A stretch of 24,327 nucleotides of DNA from DASXTK01 sp036505485 (GCA_036505485.1 DASXTK010000379.1:1-24327); one strand, 5' to 3'; counted from the first letter of the stretch, positions 1-7,842 are shown. Translations and numbers: made by a program. Notes: generated by a model from the letters alone, not told the origin.

Positions 1-770
1 ACGCCGGCAGCGATCTGGCGTCGCTGCGGACCTCGGCCCGGCGGACCGACGGGGGCTGGGTCCTCAACGGCCAGAAGGTGTGGACCTCGTATGCCCAGTT
101 CGCCGACTGGGGGATCTGCCTGGCCCGGAGCTCCCCCGACGCTCCCAAACGGGCGGGCATCTCGTTCTTCGTGGTGTCGATGGCGGCTCCCGGGGTCGAC
201 GTGCGGCCGCTGGTGCAGCTGACCGGGGAGGCCGAGTTCAACGAGGTCTTCTTGAGCGATGTGTTCGTGCCCGACGACCAGGTGGTGGGCGAGGTCGACA
301 ACGGCTGGCGGGTGGCGAACTCGACCCTGTCGCACGAGCGTGGCACCAATCCCCGCCAGCTGGTCATCCACGTCCAGCTGGCCGAAGAGTTGCTGCGCCA
401 CGCCCTGGCCAACGGGGCCTGGGACGATCCCCGGCTCCGGCCGCGGCTGATGCAGACCTTCGTGGAGGTGCGGCTGTTCCAGCTGAACAACTGGCGATCG
501 CTGTCGCGCCTGGCTCAAGGGCTGGAGCCGGGGCCGGAGGGTTCCACGCTCAAGCTCTACTGGAGCGAGATGAGCCAGCGGCTCCACGACGTGGCCATGG
601 CGGTGCTGGGACCGGCGGCGCCGCTGTGGCGTGGCGCCGACGACAACCCCGGCGACGGCGCCTGGCAACGGTCCTGGCTCTACTACCACGGCGCCTCCAT
701 CTGGGCCGGCACCAACGAGATCCAACGCACCATCGTCGCCGAACGAGTCCTCGGCCTGCCGCGTGACTAA
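1..770 (+). CDS. Acyl-CoA dehydrogenase, C-terminal part (5' end outside window)
   Basis: The reading frame enters at base 3 and is open to the TAA at 768-770. It begins in the flavin-binding middle of an acyl-CoA dehydrogenase (AGSDLASL, then LNGQKVWTS) and ends with AGTNEIQRTIVAERVLGLPRD, the usual family C-terminus. The enzyme would oxidise an acyl-CoA to the 2,3-enoyl-CoA using FAD. The retained part closely resembles the second half of the two-domain dehydrogenase at 18609-20756: both have GSDLASL, GQKVWT, FNEVFL and FVPDD blocks. This gene may therefore be another fused enzyme or a subunit of the same type. The Glu that precedes GT in ordinary family members is Ala here (WAGTNEIQR). The Glu of the SHER segment is the likely alternative base, as in isovaleryl-CoA-type enzymes; this is inferred from alignment by eye. 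The DUF35 gene follows after 25 bases. Confidence 0.93.
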   Translation, partial: AGSDLASLRTSARRTDGGWVLNGQKVWTSYAQFADWGICLARSSPDAPKRAGISFFVVSMAAPGVDVRPLVQLTGEAEFNEVFLSDVFVPDDQVVGEVDNGWRVANSTLSHERGTNPRQLVIHVQLAEELLRHALANGAWDDPRLRPRLMQTFVEVRLFQLNNWRSLSRLAQGLEPGPEGSTLKLYWSEMSQRLHDVAMAVLGPAAPLWRGADDNPGDGAWQRSWLYYHGASIWAGTNEIQRTIVAERVLGLPRD

Positions 771-772
771 GT

Positions 773-786
773 TGACGCAGGTGTCA
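773..786 (+). promoter_or_regulatory. Candidate operator, dyad TGACGC-AG-GTGTCA
   Basis: The 14 bases TGACGCAGGTGTCA have perfect TGAC/GTCA outer arms and are followed by GATT. They lie between the dehydrogenase stop (770) and the preferred DUF35 start (796). CAGATT at 785-790 could serve as a -10 element for a transcript starting at or next to that ATG. The site matches the window-wide consensus TGACGYNNSTGTCA. The location suggests that DUF35 and the next gene can be controlled separately from the dehydrogenase upstream. Confidence 0.6.
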
Positions 787-795
787 GATTCCGGG

Positions 796-1137
796 ATGTT
801 CGGGCCTGAGGGGTTGCTCGGCGGTTCGTGCGGCGGCTGCGGGCGACGGCACTTCCCGTTGGCCGAGTGGTGTCCGTGGTGCGGGACTGCTGAGCCGGCG
901 ACGGTACGTCTCTCCACCCACGGGACGCTGTGGTCCTGGACCACCGTGCTGGCGGCTCCTCCCGGCTACACCGGTCCCGTGCCGTTCGGCTTCGGCGTCG
1001 TGGAGCTGCCGGAGGACGGGCTCCGCATCGTCACCCACCTCACCGAGACCGAGGGACTCGAGGCCGGCCGGGACATGACCTACACCGTGGTCTCCCTCGA
1101 TACGGACCACTCCACCTGGGCGTTCAGACCGCTATGA
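796..1137 (+). CDS. DUF35 zinc-ribbon/OB-fold protein (thiolase/aldolase partner)
   Basis: This 113-residue protein has an N-terminal rubredoxin-like zinc ribbon with Cys12, Cys15, Cys26 and Cys29 (CGGC and CPWC pairs). An OB-fold part follows (LSTHGTLWSWTTV, then PFGFGVVELPEDGLRIVTHL). This is the DUF35 family (DUF35_N plus OB fold). Such proteins pair with thiolase-superfamily enzymes, for example in archaeal HMG-CoA synthesis and with the Ltp2 steroid side-chain aldolase, where they help hold the CoA ester. The thiolase homologue at 1316-2437 is the obvious partner. ATG 796 is preferred because the zinc ribbon begins at once and no Shine-Dalgarno is visible. GTG 781 lies inside the candidate operator, and GTG 763 would overlap the upstream gene; both are possible but less likely. 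Confidence 0.85.
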   Translation: MFGPEGLLGGSCGGCGRRHFPLAEWCPWCGTAEPATVRLSTHGTLWSWTTVLAAPPGYTGPVPFGFGVVELPEDGLRIVTHLTETEGLEAGRDMTYTVVSLDTDHSTWAFRPL

Positions 1138-1194
1138 GCGCCGCGGGGACCCCGAGGCCGGGCGGGTCCTGTCACCGGCCGACCGTCCGTCCTA

Positions 1195-1224
1195 CCGCCA
1201 GCGGCCAACAAAGGCCGCTAGCGG
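1195..1224 (+). other. Intergenic hairpin between DUF35 and thiolase-like genes
   Basis: Arms CCGCCAGCGGCC (1195-1206) and GGCCGCTAGCGG (1213-1224) pair over 12 positions with one C-A mismatch around the loop AACAAA. No U-tract follows, so it is either an attenuator- or terminator-like hairpin or an mRNA-stabilising structure in the 178-base gap. Nothing else recognisable lies in the gap apart from the second hairpin at 1286-1302. Confidence 0.5.
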
Positions 1225-1285
1225 ACGGAGGATCGTCCGGCGCCACCCGCGCCGGCCCCACCCCACGCCGAACCGAGGAAATGGC

Positions 1286-1302
1286 GTCGGCCTGCGGCCG
1301 AC
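1286..1302 (+). other. Small perfect hairpin directly before the ribosome binding site
   Basis: GTCGGCC (1286-1292), loop TGC, GGCCGAC (1296-1302): a perfect 7-bp stem ending two bases before the GGAGG at 1305-1309. It could keep the ribosome binding site single-stranded or stall a processing nuclease. The structure is seen in the sequence; its role is inferred. Confidence 0.4.
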
Positions 1303-1315
1303 TCGGAGGTCTCCT

Positions 1316-2437
1316 TTGACGGGTGTGCGGATCAGTGGAACCGGAGTGTTTCCGTTCGGACGGCATCCCGACATGACCGCGCCTCAGATGGGGGCCCATG
1401 CGGTGCGAGCTGCGCTCCGGGAGGCCGACCTCGACCGCAGCTTCGATGCCGCGTTCTGCGGCACCGCGTATGGAGGCGTCGCTGCGGGGCACCGGGTCCT
1501 CGGCCTGCTGGGGTTGACCGGGGTTCCGATCGTCGACGTCGAGGCCGGATGCGCGTCGGGCGCCGCGGCACTGGCCTTGGCCGCGACCGCCATCCGAGCC
1601 GGCCGGTACCGCACCGTGTTGGTGTTCGGCACCGAGAAGATGCCCAAGGGCATGATCCGGTCCAGCTACTTCGAACCGTGGCGGGAGGAGCTCGGGCTGG
1701 CGGCCACGCCGGCGTACTTCGCGCTCCGGGCCCGACGGCTGATGCTCGACCGGGACGTGACCAAGGCCCAGCTCGCCGAGGTGGTGGTCAAGAACCGGAG
1801 CAACGGGGTCCACAACGGCGACGCCATGTTCCGGAGTCAGGTCACGTCCGAGGACGTCTTGGCCTCCAAGCTGGTGTGCGATCCGCTCCACCTGTTCATG
1901 CTGTGCTCGCCCAACGAAGGCGCCGCCGCCGTGGTGCTGGAGGCCGGCGAGGGTGGGGTGCAGCTCCGAGCCTGTGCATTGCGGAGCCATCTTCCTGGAC
2001 ACGTGCTGGACGAGAGCTCGCCGTTGTGCGGCCTCATCGGGGACGACCCCGTGCCGCCGACCACCCTGGCCGCCACCGATGCCTATGAGGAGGCGGGTCT
2101 GGGTCCCGCCGACCTGGACTTGGTCGAGTGCCAGGACACCGACGCCGCCCGGGAGCTGCTGGCCTACGAGGAGCTGGGGCTGTGCGCGCCCGGCGAGTGC
2201 GGTTCCTTCTTCGACGCCGGACACACCTCGCTGGGCGGGAAGCTTCCGGTCAACGCCAGCGGAGGGCTGCTGTCCAAGGGCGAGCCGCTGGGGGCCTCGG
2301 CGATCGGCCAGGTGGTGGAGACAGTCCGCCAACTCGAAGGCCGCTGCGGCCCCCGCCAGGTCCCCAACGCCCGGACCGGCCTGGCCCAGACCATCGGCCG
2401 CGGCGCCAACGCCAGCGTCACCATCCTCACCCGCTGA
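1316..2437 (+). CDS. Lipid-transfer-protein-type thiolase homologue (Ltp-like, possible CoA-ester aldolase)
   Basis: This 373-residue protein of the thiolase superfamily most resembles the SCP-x/Ltp branch. The N-terminal nucleophile loop is kept (EAGCASGAAAL, Cys79). The other three catalytic loops deviate: the usual HDCF is QDTD (273-276), GHPLGA is GEPLGA (Glu323), and the C-terminal HN-type loop is TIGRGAN. An ordinary thiolase needs these histidines. Family relatives without them, such as Ltp2, are retro-aldolases that act with a DUF35 partner, and a DUF35 gene lies just upstream. A C-C cleavage other than Claisen thiolysis is therefore inferred but not shown. TTG 1316 is chosen because GGAGG at 1305-1309 is correctly spaced; GTG 1325 is too far from it. 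The canonical thiolase follows after 47 bases containing a candidate operator. Confidence 0.85.
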   Translation: MTGVRISGTGVFPFGRHPDMTAPQMGAHAVRAALREADLDRSFDAAFCGTAYGGVAAGHRVLGLLGLTGVPIVDVEAGCASGAAALALAATAIRAGRYRTVLVFGTEKMPKGMIRSSYFEPWREELGLAATPAYFALRARRLMLDRDVTKAQLAEVVVKNRSNGVHNGDAMFRSQVTSEDVLASKLVCDPLHLFMLCSPNEGAAAVVLEAGEGGVQLRACALRSHLPGHVLDESSPLCGLIGDDPVPPTTLAATDAYEEAGLGPADLDLVECQDTDAARELLAYEELGLCAPGECGSFFDAGHTSLGGKLPVNASGGLLSKGEPLGASAIGQVVETVRQLEGRCGPRQVPNARTGLAQTIGRGANASVTILTR

Positions 2438-2465
2438 CCCCGGGCGGCGTCGCCGTCTCTGCTTC

Positions 2466-2479
2466 TGACAGTTACGTCA
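2466..2479 (-). promoter_or_regulatory. Candidate operator before the canonical thiolase
   Basis: On the plus strand it reads TGACAGTTACGTCA; on the minus strand TGACGTAACTGTCA followed by GAAG, matching TGACGYNNSTGTCA. It ends five bases before the thiolase ATG at 2485, a position where a bound repressor would cover the start region of any short-leader or leaderless transcript. Confidence 0.55.
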
Positions 2480-2484
2480 ACTGC

Positions 2485-3645
2485 ATGATCGTCGAAGCGG
2501 TGCGGACTCCGATCGGACGCCGGGGTGGCGGCCTGTCGACGATGCACTCCGCCGACCTGTTGGCCGTCGCCCTGCAGGCGCTGATCGACCGTTCGGGAAT
2601 CGACCCGGCCGAGGTCGAGCAGGTCGTCGGGGGTTGCATCAGCCAGGTGGGCATGCAGGCCTTCAACATCGCCCGCACAGCCTGGCTGGCCGCCGGCCTG
2701 CCGATCGGGACCGCAGCCACGACTGTCGACAGCCAGTGCGGGTCCTCCCAGCAGGCCACCAACATCGCCACGAGCTTCGTGGCCTCGGGGGTGGTGGACG
2801 TGGCCGTGGCCTGCGGGGTGGAGATCATGAGCCGGGTGCCGATGGGATCCAGCATGGGCAGCGGGGTCGGCAAGGCCATCCCCAAGTCGTATTTCGCCCG
2901 CCACGAGTTCACGACGCAGTTCGAGGCGGCGGAACGCATCGCCGAGAAATGGGACATCTCCCGGGACGAGTTGGACGGGTTGGGTGTCGACTCCCAGTCC
3001 CGAGCGGCAACCGCCTGGGCCGAGGGACGCTTCGGCCAGCAGATCGTCCCCGTCGACGCTCCCGACCTCGACGACGCCGGCAGACCCACCGGTTCCACCC
3101 ACCGGGTCGACCGGGACGAAGGCCTGCGGGAGACCACCCGTGAGGGACTGGCAGGCCTCAAGCCCGTGGTCAGCGCCGACGGTCTTCACACGGCGGGAAC
3201 GTCCTCACAGATCTCCGACGCCGCCGGAGCGGTGCTGCTGATGTCGGCAGAGAAGGCCGCTGCGCTCGGACTTCGTCCCCGGGCCCGGGTCATCGACACC
3301 TGCCTGGTCGGATCGGATCCCACCCTGATGCTCACCGGACCCATCGACGCCACCCAACGCCTGATGGCGCGCAACGGCATGGAAATGGGCGATGTCGACC
3401 TCACCGAGATCAACGAAGCCTTCGCCTCGGTGGTGCTGGCCTGGGAGCGGGAGCTGGAACCGGACCACGCCACGGTGAACCCCAACGGCGGCGCCATCGC
3501 CCTAGGCCACGCCCTCGGCAGCACCGGTGCGATCCTCATCACCAAAGCCATCCACGAACTAGAGCGCAGCGACCAAGAAACCGCCCTAGTCACCATGTGC
3601 TGCGGCGGCGGCCTAGCCACCGGCACGCTCCTCCACCGGCTCTGA
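2485..3645 (+). CDS. Thiolase (acetyl-CoA C-acyltransferase family)
   Basis: At 386 residues this is a full-length degradative or biosynthetic thiolase. It starts with MIVEAVRTPIGRRGGGL. The nucleophile is Cys85 (DSQCGSS), followed by the NEAF loop, His342 (NGGAIALGHALGSTGA), and the proton-exchange Cys372 in CCGGGLATG. All four catalytic loops are intact, in contrast to the homologue just upstream. It would cleave a 3-oxoacyl-CoA with CoA to acetyl- or propionyl-CoA plus a shortened acyl-CoA in the cytoplasm. No Shine-Dalgarno precedes ATG 2485, so it may be translated from a leaderless message or by coupling. The start is set by homology of the first residues and by the operator at 2466-2479. 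The natural chain length of the substrate cannot be read from the sequence. Confidence 0.93.
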   Translation: MIVEAVRTPIGRRGGGLSTMHSADLLAVALQALIDRSGIDPAEVEQVVGGCISQVGMQAFNIARTAWLAAGLPIGTAATTVDSQCGSSQQATNIATSFVASGVVDVAVACGVEIMSRVPMGSSMGSGVGKAIPKSYFARHEFTTQFEAAERIAEKWDISRDELDGLGVDSQSRAATAWAEGRFGQQIVPVDAPDLDDAGRPTGSTHRVDRDEGLRETTREGLAGLKPVVSADGLHTAGTSSQISDAAGAVLLMSAEKAAALGLRPRARVIDTCLVGSDPTLMLTGPIDATQRLMARNGMEMGDVDLTEINEAFASVVLAWERELEPDHATVNPNGGAIALGHALGSTGAILITKAIHELERSDQETALVTMCCGGGLATGTLLHRL

Positions 3646-3696
3646 CCCAACGGCACCTCGGTGACGTCTCTCAGGTGGTGCGGCCCAGGCTGCCCC

Positions 3697-3702
3697 TACG
3701 AT
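3697..3702 (+). promoter_or_regulatory. Probable -10 element (TACGAT) of a leaderless transcript
   Basis: TACGAT fits the actinobacterial TANNNT -10 pattern and ends six bases before GTG 3709. Transcription would thus begin at or next to the start codon. No Shine-Dalgarno is present. No convincing -35 was found. Confidence 0.45.
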
Positions 3703-3708
3703 GCCGCC

Positions 3709-4161
3709 GTGACATCGTGGGCTGATGGTCCCGGCATCGTGGAGCTCCCGGATGGCCGCCGGCTTCGCGGTCGCGGCCTGCGCCGGCCGCTGCCGGACGG
3801 CCAGGAGCCGGAGTTCGGCGTGTACCTGCTGGCGCGGGATCCCGGGCCCTTCGATTGGGAGCACCGGTGGGTGCGGTGGCCGGATTTCCGTACGCCGACC
3901 TCGACGGAGGACGCGATCGCCGCGCTCCGGGCCGCTCAGGAACGCTGTGCGACCGAACGGGTCGAGATCGCATGTGGGGGCGGTGTCGGCCGGACCGGGA
4001 CAGCGCTGGCGGCAATGGCGGTCCTCGCGGGTGTTCCGGGCGCTGAGGCCATCGCATGGGTGCGCAGTCGCTACCACAAACGCGCCGTGGAAACGCCATG
4101 GCAACGACGATGGGTCCTCAAGGTCGCAGGAGTCCCGGAACGACCCGTAGCGCCTCCATGA
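3709..4161 (+). CDS. Small protein-tyrosine-phosphatase-like protein
   Basis: This 150-residue protein has the Cys-X5-Arg phosphatase loop ACGGGVGRTGTALA (Cys89, Arg95, Thr96). A candidate general-acid Asp59 lies in RWPDFRTP. The C-terminal YHKRAVETPWQRRWV segment is typical of a small actinobacterial family of tyrosine-phosphatase-like proteins. The residue before the active-site Cys is Ala rather than the usual His, so the Cys pKa and activity may differ. The start GTG 3709 matches where relatives begin (WADGPGIVELP) and follows a good -10. An in-frame GTG at 3661 is the alternative. The last 44 bases overlap the oppositely oriented HAD phosphatase gene. There is no obvious link to the CoA pathway; it may dephosphorylate protein or a small molecule. 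Confidence 0.8.
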   Translation: MTSWADGPGIVELPDGRRLRGRGLRRPLPDGQEPEFGVYLLARDPGPFDWEHRWVRWPDFRTPTSTEDAIAALRAAQERCATERVEIACGGGVGRTGTALAAMAVLAGVPGAEAIAWVRSRYHKRAVETPWQRRWVLKVAGVPERPVAPP

Positions 4162-4777
4162 ACGATCGGCTCTCGACCGCCACGGACGAAGCCGCCCGCG
4201 CGTCCTGCGAGGCGTTCAGCGCGACGGAGAATCCCGCGGCGCGAAAGAGCGGGACGTCAGACCGTCCATCGCCGATCGCGACGACCTGGTCGAGTCCGAA
4301 TCCGTTGGCGGTGCAGTGGTCACGGACGAAGGCCACCTTGTCCTCCGGCTCGAAGTACCGCTCGACACGGCCGCTGAGCCGGCCATCGGCATCGACACCC
4401 ATGACCGTTCCCGACACCGCGACGAACCCGAACCGGTCGGCCAGGCACTGTGCGGCGAACGTCCAGCTCACCGTGCAGATGAGCGCGGAGATGCCCTTGC
4501 GGTTCAAGCACCGGACACCCTCGTCGATGTCGGAGAGGCACGGCACCGAGGCCATGGCCAGTGTGACGTCGTCAACCGTCCGGCCCGCGTAGTAGGGGGC
4601 GTCCCCGTCCGCGACCGCAGCGCTGTCGATCTCACCGAGCACGAACCGACGCTCGAGCTCTTCGATGACGGACCGATGGCCGATCCAGTCGCCAAGGTGC
4701 AGGCAGGCAGTCGTCTCGGTGATCAGAGTGCCGTCAAGATCCACGGCCACGACAGCCCACGCACGCTCGCCCGTCAT
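4118..4777 (-). CDS. HAD-superfamily phosphatase (SerB/IB-like)
   Basis: This 219-residue hydrolase has all HAD motifs in order: the nucleophile motif VAVDLDGTL (Asp13 nucleophile, Asp15 acid/base), motif II in ICTVSW, the Lys of EPEDKVAFV, and the metal-binding GDGRSDVPLF. The helical cap inserted between motifs I and II and the overall size fit the subclass IB group (phosphoserine-phosphatase-like), whose substrates range from phosphoserine to lipid phosphates. ATG 4777 starts one stretch before the DLDGT strand. An upstream in-frame GTG at 4801 would add eight residues. TAGAAC seven bases before the ATG could be a -10, giving a leaderless message. Its 3' end overlaps the phosphatase-like gene on the other strand by 44 bases. 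The substrate is unknown. Confidence 0.85.
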   Translation of the reverse strand: MTGERAWAVVAVDLDGTLITETTACLHLGDWIGHRSVIEELERRFVLGEIDSAAVADGDAPYYAGRTVDDVTLAMASVPCLSDIDEGVRCLNRKGISALICTVSWTFAAQCLADRFGFVAVSGTVMGVDADGRLSGRVERYFEPEDKVAFVRDHCTANGFGLDQVVAIGDGRSDVPLFRAAGFSVALNASQDARAASSVAVESRSFMEALRVVPGLLRP

Positions 4778-4886
4778 GGTTCGAGTTCTACCCACAGTCA
4801 CGCGCCCTTGGTGGCTCTTGCGACAGTGCCATGTCGCCGATCCGCACGCTCAGTGTTGGAGGAGTCGAAGCCGCCGACCTCCATCC

Positions 4887-6575
4887 CTAAGCGGAGCCGT
4901 GGCGGAGGAGGCGGCCGGGGAGGGGGCCTGCGGGGTCGACGGTGTCGATGTTGTCGCGGCGGATCACGGTGCCGTTGACGATCACAGCGGCGATGCCGTG
5001 GGCGTCGGCGATGAGGCGGTCGGCGCCGCTGGGCTGGTCGTGGACCCGGCGCAGGCCGGAGGCGCCGACAGTCTCCGGGTCGAACACCACCACGTCCGCC
5101 GGCCGGCCTTCGGCCAGCAAGCCCCGGTCGGTGATGCCGAAGATGCGGGCGGGCTCGGAGGTGAGCTTGCGCACCGCCTCCTCCAACGACAGCGCCTTTC
5201 GCTCCCGTACCCACCGCGACAGCAGGTGGGTGGAGAAGCAGGCGTCGCACAGCTGGCTGGCGTGGGCCCCGGCGTCGGACAGCCCCAACATCGTGTGAGC
5301 ATCCACCAACAGCGGCTCGACCTCGTCCTCATCGTCGTTGAGGACCGCGGCCCGCCAACGGGCTCCAAGACCGGCCTCGAGCGACAGGTCCAGCACCAGG
5401 TCGCTCGGGTCGACACCGCGCTCCAAGGCCAGTGCTGCCACGTTCCGCTCCTCCAGCGAAGGATCGGGCGGGAACCATGACAGCGTCGTGCGATCCCAAC
5501 TGTGGTTGAACGTCCCTGTGCGGCCCGACGCCAAGGCCGACCGAAACTCGGAGCGGAACCCCGGCGACCGATAGATCGCCTCCTTCTCCGCCAGGCTCGA
5601 TGCCGCCGAGATAGGCCCGAACAGCCGCATGCTCTCGAAAGGGAACGGCTCGGCGAAGGTGAACTCGAACATCAGCGGCCGACAGCTCACCTGGGGATAG
5701 ATGGGCAGGCCCTGGTCCTGCAGCTTGATCGACTCGTCCAGCAGCATCTGGGCGATGCCCGGCCCGCCCACGCCGGCCAACAGTGCGGTCCAGCTCACGG
5801 GACGACCCGACTGGCGGGCGATCTCGGCGAACTCGGCGAAGGCCAACCCGGCACCCATCGTGGCCTGGATCACGCCCGAGCCGGCGTCCCCCAGGGCCCC
5901 AGTGATCGACAACAGCTCGGAGAGCTCCGCGGCCCGGCTCGGCACCGGCCGGCCGCCGAAGCCCACATGGGTCGGGGCCTTCGAGGTGGCGAACCCCACC
6001 GCCCCGGCCTCGAGAGCCTCGGCCACCAGCGCCCGCATCTGAGCGACCTCGTCCTCGGTGGCCGCCCGTTCGGTGGCCTCCTCCCCCATCACGTACAGGC
6101 GCACCGGCGTGTGCCCGACAAGAACGCCCACATTGATGGCCGTGCCCCGATCCTCGACGGCAGACAGATATTCAGGGAACGACTCGAACGGCCATGAGTC
6201 CCCCAGCCCGGCCCGCAGCGCGTCGGCGCTCATGCCTTCGACCTTCTCCAGAGTCCGCACGATGAGGTCGCGGTGCGACGGCCGGGTCGGCGCCACCCCG
6301 AAGCCGCAGTTGCCCATCACCACCGTCGTGACCCCGTGCCACGGAGACACGGTCATCATCCGGTCCCACAGCACCTGAGCGTCGTAGTGGGTGTGGATGT
6401 CCACGAACCCCGGCGCCACCACCTGGCCACTTGCGTCGATGGTCTCGACCGCGGACTCGGGAGCGGAACCCACCCGCACCACCCGGCCGTCGACGATGCC
6501 CACGTCCCCGAGAATGCCGGGTGAACCGGTCCCATCGACGACGGTCCCGCCGGTGATCTTCAGGTCATAGGCCAT
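4887..6575 (-). CDS. Amidohydrolase of the N-acyl-D-amino-acid deacylase family
   Basis: This 562-residue metal-dependent hydrolase opens with the urease/dihydroorotase-type beta sandwich (KITGGTVVDGTG). The zinc motif GFVDIHTHYDAQ (His61, His63) follows, with a Cys-containing loop (MGNCGFG), then NHSWDRTT, then the late Asp motif LSDAGAHASQ, and the sandwich closes with GRPADVVVFDPETV. The family hydrolyses N-acyl-D-amino acids or related amides and cyclic amides. Many homologues of this length in actinobacterial catabolic clusters have no known substrate. ATG 6575 has a strong AAAGGGGA Shine-Dalgarno. The gene lies 24 bases after the CoA-transferase stop, so the two form an operon. In that setting it may release an acid from an amide or lactam, which the transferase then links to CoA; this is inference. 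Confidence 0.88.
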   Translation of the reverse strand: MAYDLKITGGTVVDGTGSPGILGDVGIVDGRVVRVGSAPESAVETIDASGQVVAPGFVDIHTHYDAQVLWDRMMTVSPWHGVTTVVMGNCGFGVAPTRPSHRDLIVRTLEKVEGMSADALRAGLGDSWPFESFPEYLSAVEDRGTAINVGVLVGHTPVRLYVMGEEATERAATEDEVAQMRALVAEALEAGAVGFATSKAPTHVGFGGRPVPSRAAELSELLSITGALGDAGSGVIQATMGAGLAFAEFAEIARQSGRPVSWTALLAGVGGPGIAQMLLDESIKLQDQGLPIYPQVSCRPLMFEFTFAEPFPFESMRLFGPISAASSLAEKEAIYRSPGFRSEFRSALASGRTGTFNHSWDRTTLSWFPPDPSLEERNVAALALERGVDPSDLVLDLSLEAGLGARWRAAVLNDDEDEVEPLLVDAHTMLGLSDAGAHASQLCDACFSTHLLSRWVRERKALSLEEAVRKLTSEPARIFGITDRGLLAEGRPADVVVFDPETVGASGLRRVHDQPSGADRLIADAHGIAAVIVNGTVIRRDNIDTVDPAGPLPGRLLRHGSA

Positions 6576-6599
6576 GTCCGTCCCCTTTCGCCGCTGTCA

Positions 6600-7805
6600 T
6601 CAGATCACCCCGTCGGCCGACAAGCCATCGAGCTCAGCGTCGCTGAGACCCAAGGACGACGCGAGCACAGCCCGGGTGTGCTCGCCCAGCCGAGGGGCAC
6701 CGCTGGGCACCGACACCCCATCGCCCATCACCCGAGGGAAAGGCGCCTGTTGCCGCACCGGTCCCAGGACCGGGTCGTCCACCGTGACGATGTCGCCCCG
6801 GGCCGCCACCTGGGGGTCGGCGAAGATGTCGGCCACCGTGTTGGCCGTCGCCACCGGAACGTCGTGCGAGACACACGCCGCCTCCACCTCGTCGGCCGAA
6901 CGAGCCCGGGTCCACTCGGCCACGATCCCGTTGATGGCCTCGCCGTTGGCGGCCCGGTCGGCCAGGGCGGCGAACCGCGGATCGTCCACCAGGTCCGGCC
7001 GCCCCATCGCCGCGCACAGCCGGGCGAAGTTGACGTCTCCCGCAGCGACGATGCACACGTACCGGCCGTCGGCGGTCGGATAGTTGTCCAGCGGCGCGGA
7101 GTTGGCCAGCCGGTTGCCCTCCCGACGACGGACCACCCCCAGCCGGTCGTACGCAGCCAGGGTCCATTCGAGGATGCGCAGGCTGGCGCCATAGAGCGCG
7201 GCGTCTATCACCGCACCCGCCCCGCCGCCCGAGCCATCAGCGTCGCCCCGCCGGTCCCGGCCATACAAGGCCGCGACCGCGGCATGGGCGCAGAACGCGC
7301 CGGTCAGGTAGTCCGAGATCGTCACCCCGACCCGCACCGGCGGCTGGTCCGGATAACCGGTGAGGTGCATCAACCCACCCACGGCGATCCCGATGCGGTC
7401 GAGCCCCGGACGAAACGCCTTGGGCCCGTCCTGCCCGAACGCCGAGATCCGCACCCAGATCAGCGACGGTGCGCAGTCTGAAGGAGCGATCCCCCAGCGT
7501 TCCAGCGTCCCCGGCCGGAAGTTCTCGACCACGACATCGCAGGTAGCGGCCAGCCGGCGGAACAGCTCCTGGCCGGGCGACTGGCGCAGGTCGAGGGTGA
7601 CGCTCTTGCGACCCCGGCCCTCGACCGCCCAGTACAGCGAGTAGCCGTCCTCGAACGGGCCGATCCCGCGCATGAAGTCGCCGCTGCCGGGTTGTTCGAC
7701 CTTGATGACCTCGGCCCCCTGTTCGCCCAGGAGTCCGGCGCAGAAGGGCGCGGCGATCCGGGTTCCGACATCGAGGACCCGGACTCCCGCGAGCGGCTTG
7801 ATCAC
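6600..7805 (-). CDS. Class III CoA-transferase (CaiB/BaiF family)
   Basis: This 401-residue protein starts with the typical PLAGVRVLDVGTRIAAPFCAG segment and continues with GAEVIKVEQPGSGD, GRGRKSVTLDL and VVENFRPGTLERWGI. The catalytic Asp forming the acyl-aspartyl intermediate is probably Asp165 in RVGVTISDYLTG. The enzyme moves CoA between carboxylic acids and would activate the pathway substrate without ATP. GTG 7805 is chosen because GGGGAG precedes it by five bases and the conserved N-terminus starts at once. Any start further upstream would be translated from inside the operator at 7829-7842. The deacylase gene follows at 24 bases, and an amidohydrolase gene is divergent across an 83-base intergenic region. 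Confidence 0.93.
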   Translation of the reverse strand: MIKPLAGVRVLDVGTRIAAPFCAGLLGEQGAEVIKVEQPGSGDFMRGIGPFEDGYSLYWAVEGRGRKSVTLDLRQSPGQELFRRLAATCDVVVENFRPGTLERWGIAPSDCAPSLIWVRISAFGQDGPKAFRPGLDRIGIAVGGLMHLTGYPDQPPVRVGVTISDYLTGAFCAHAAVAALYGRDRRGDADGSGGGAGAVIDAALYGASLRILEWTLAAYDRLGVVRRREGNRLANSAPLDNYPTADGRYVCIVAAGDVNFARLCAAMGRPDLVDDPRFAALADRAANGEAINGIVAEWTRARSADEVEAACVSHDVPVATANTVADIFADPQVAARGDIVTVDDPVLGPVRQQAPFPRVMGDGVSVPSGAPRLGEHTRAVLASSLGLSDAELDGLSADGVI

Positions 7806-7828
7806 GACATCTCCCCGGGTCGAATTGT

Positions 7829-7842
7829 TGACGCATCTGTCA
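7829..7842 (+). promoter_or_regulatory. Candidate operator between divergent CoA-transferase and amidohydrolase
   Basis: TGACGCATCTGTCA, preceded by T and followed by GAAA, is a perfect match to TGACGYNNSTGTCA. It lies 23 bases from the CoA-transferase GTG and 46 bases from the amidohydrolase GTG, so one bound protein could control both directions. Confidence 0.65.

Noticed and set aside
3661..3676. GTGACGTCTCTCAGG as a further regulon operator before the phosphatase-like gene
   Set aside because: The spacing is one base short (TGAC-N5-TCAG), the second half-site does not read GTCA, and the gene has no pathway link.
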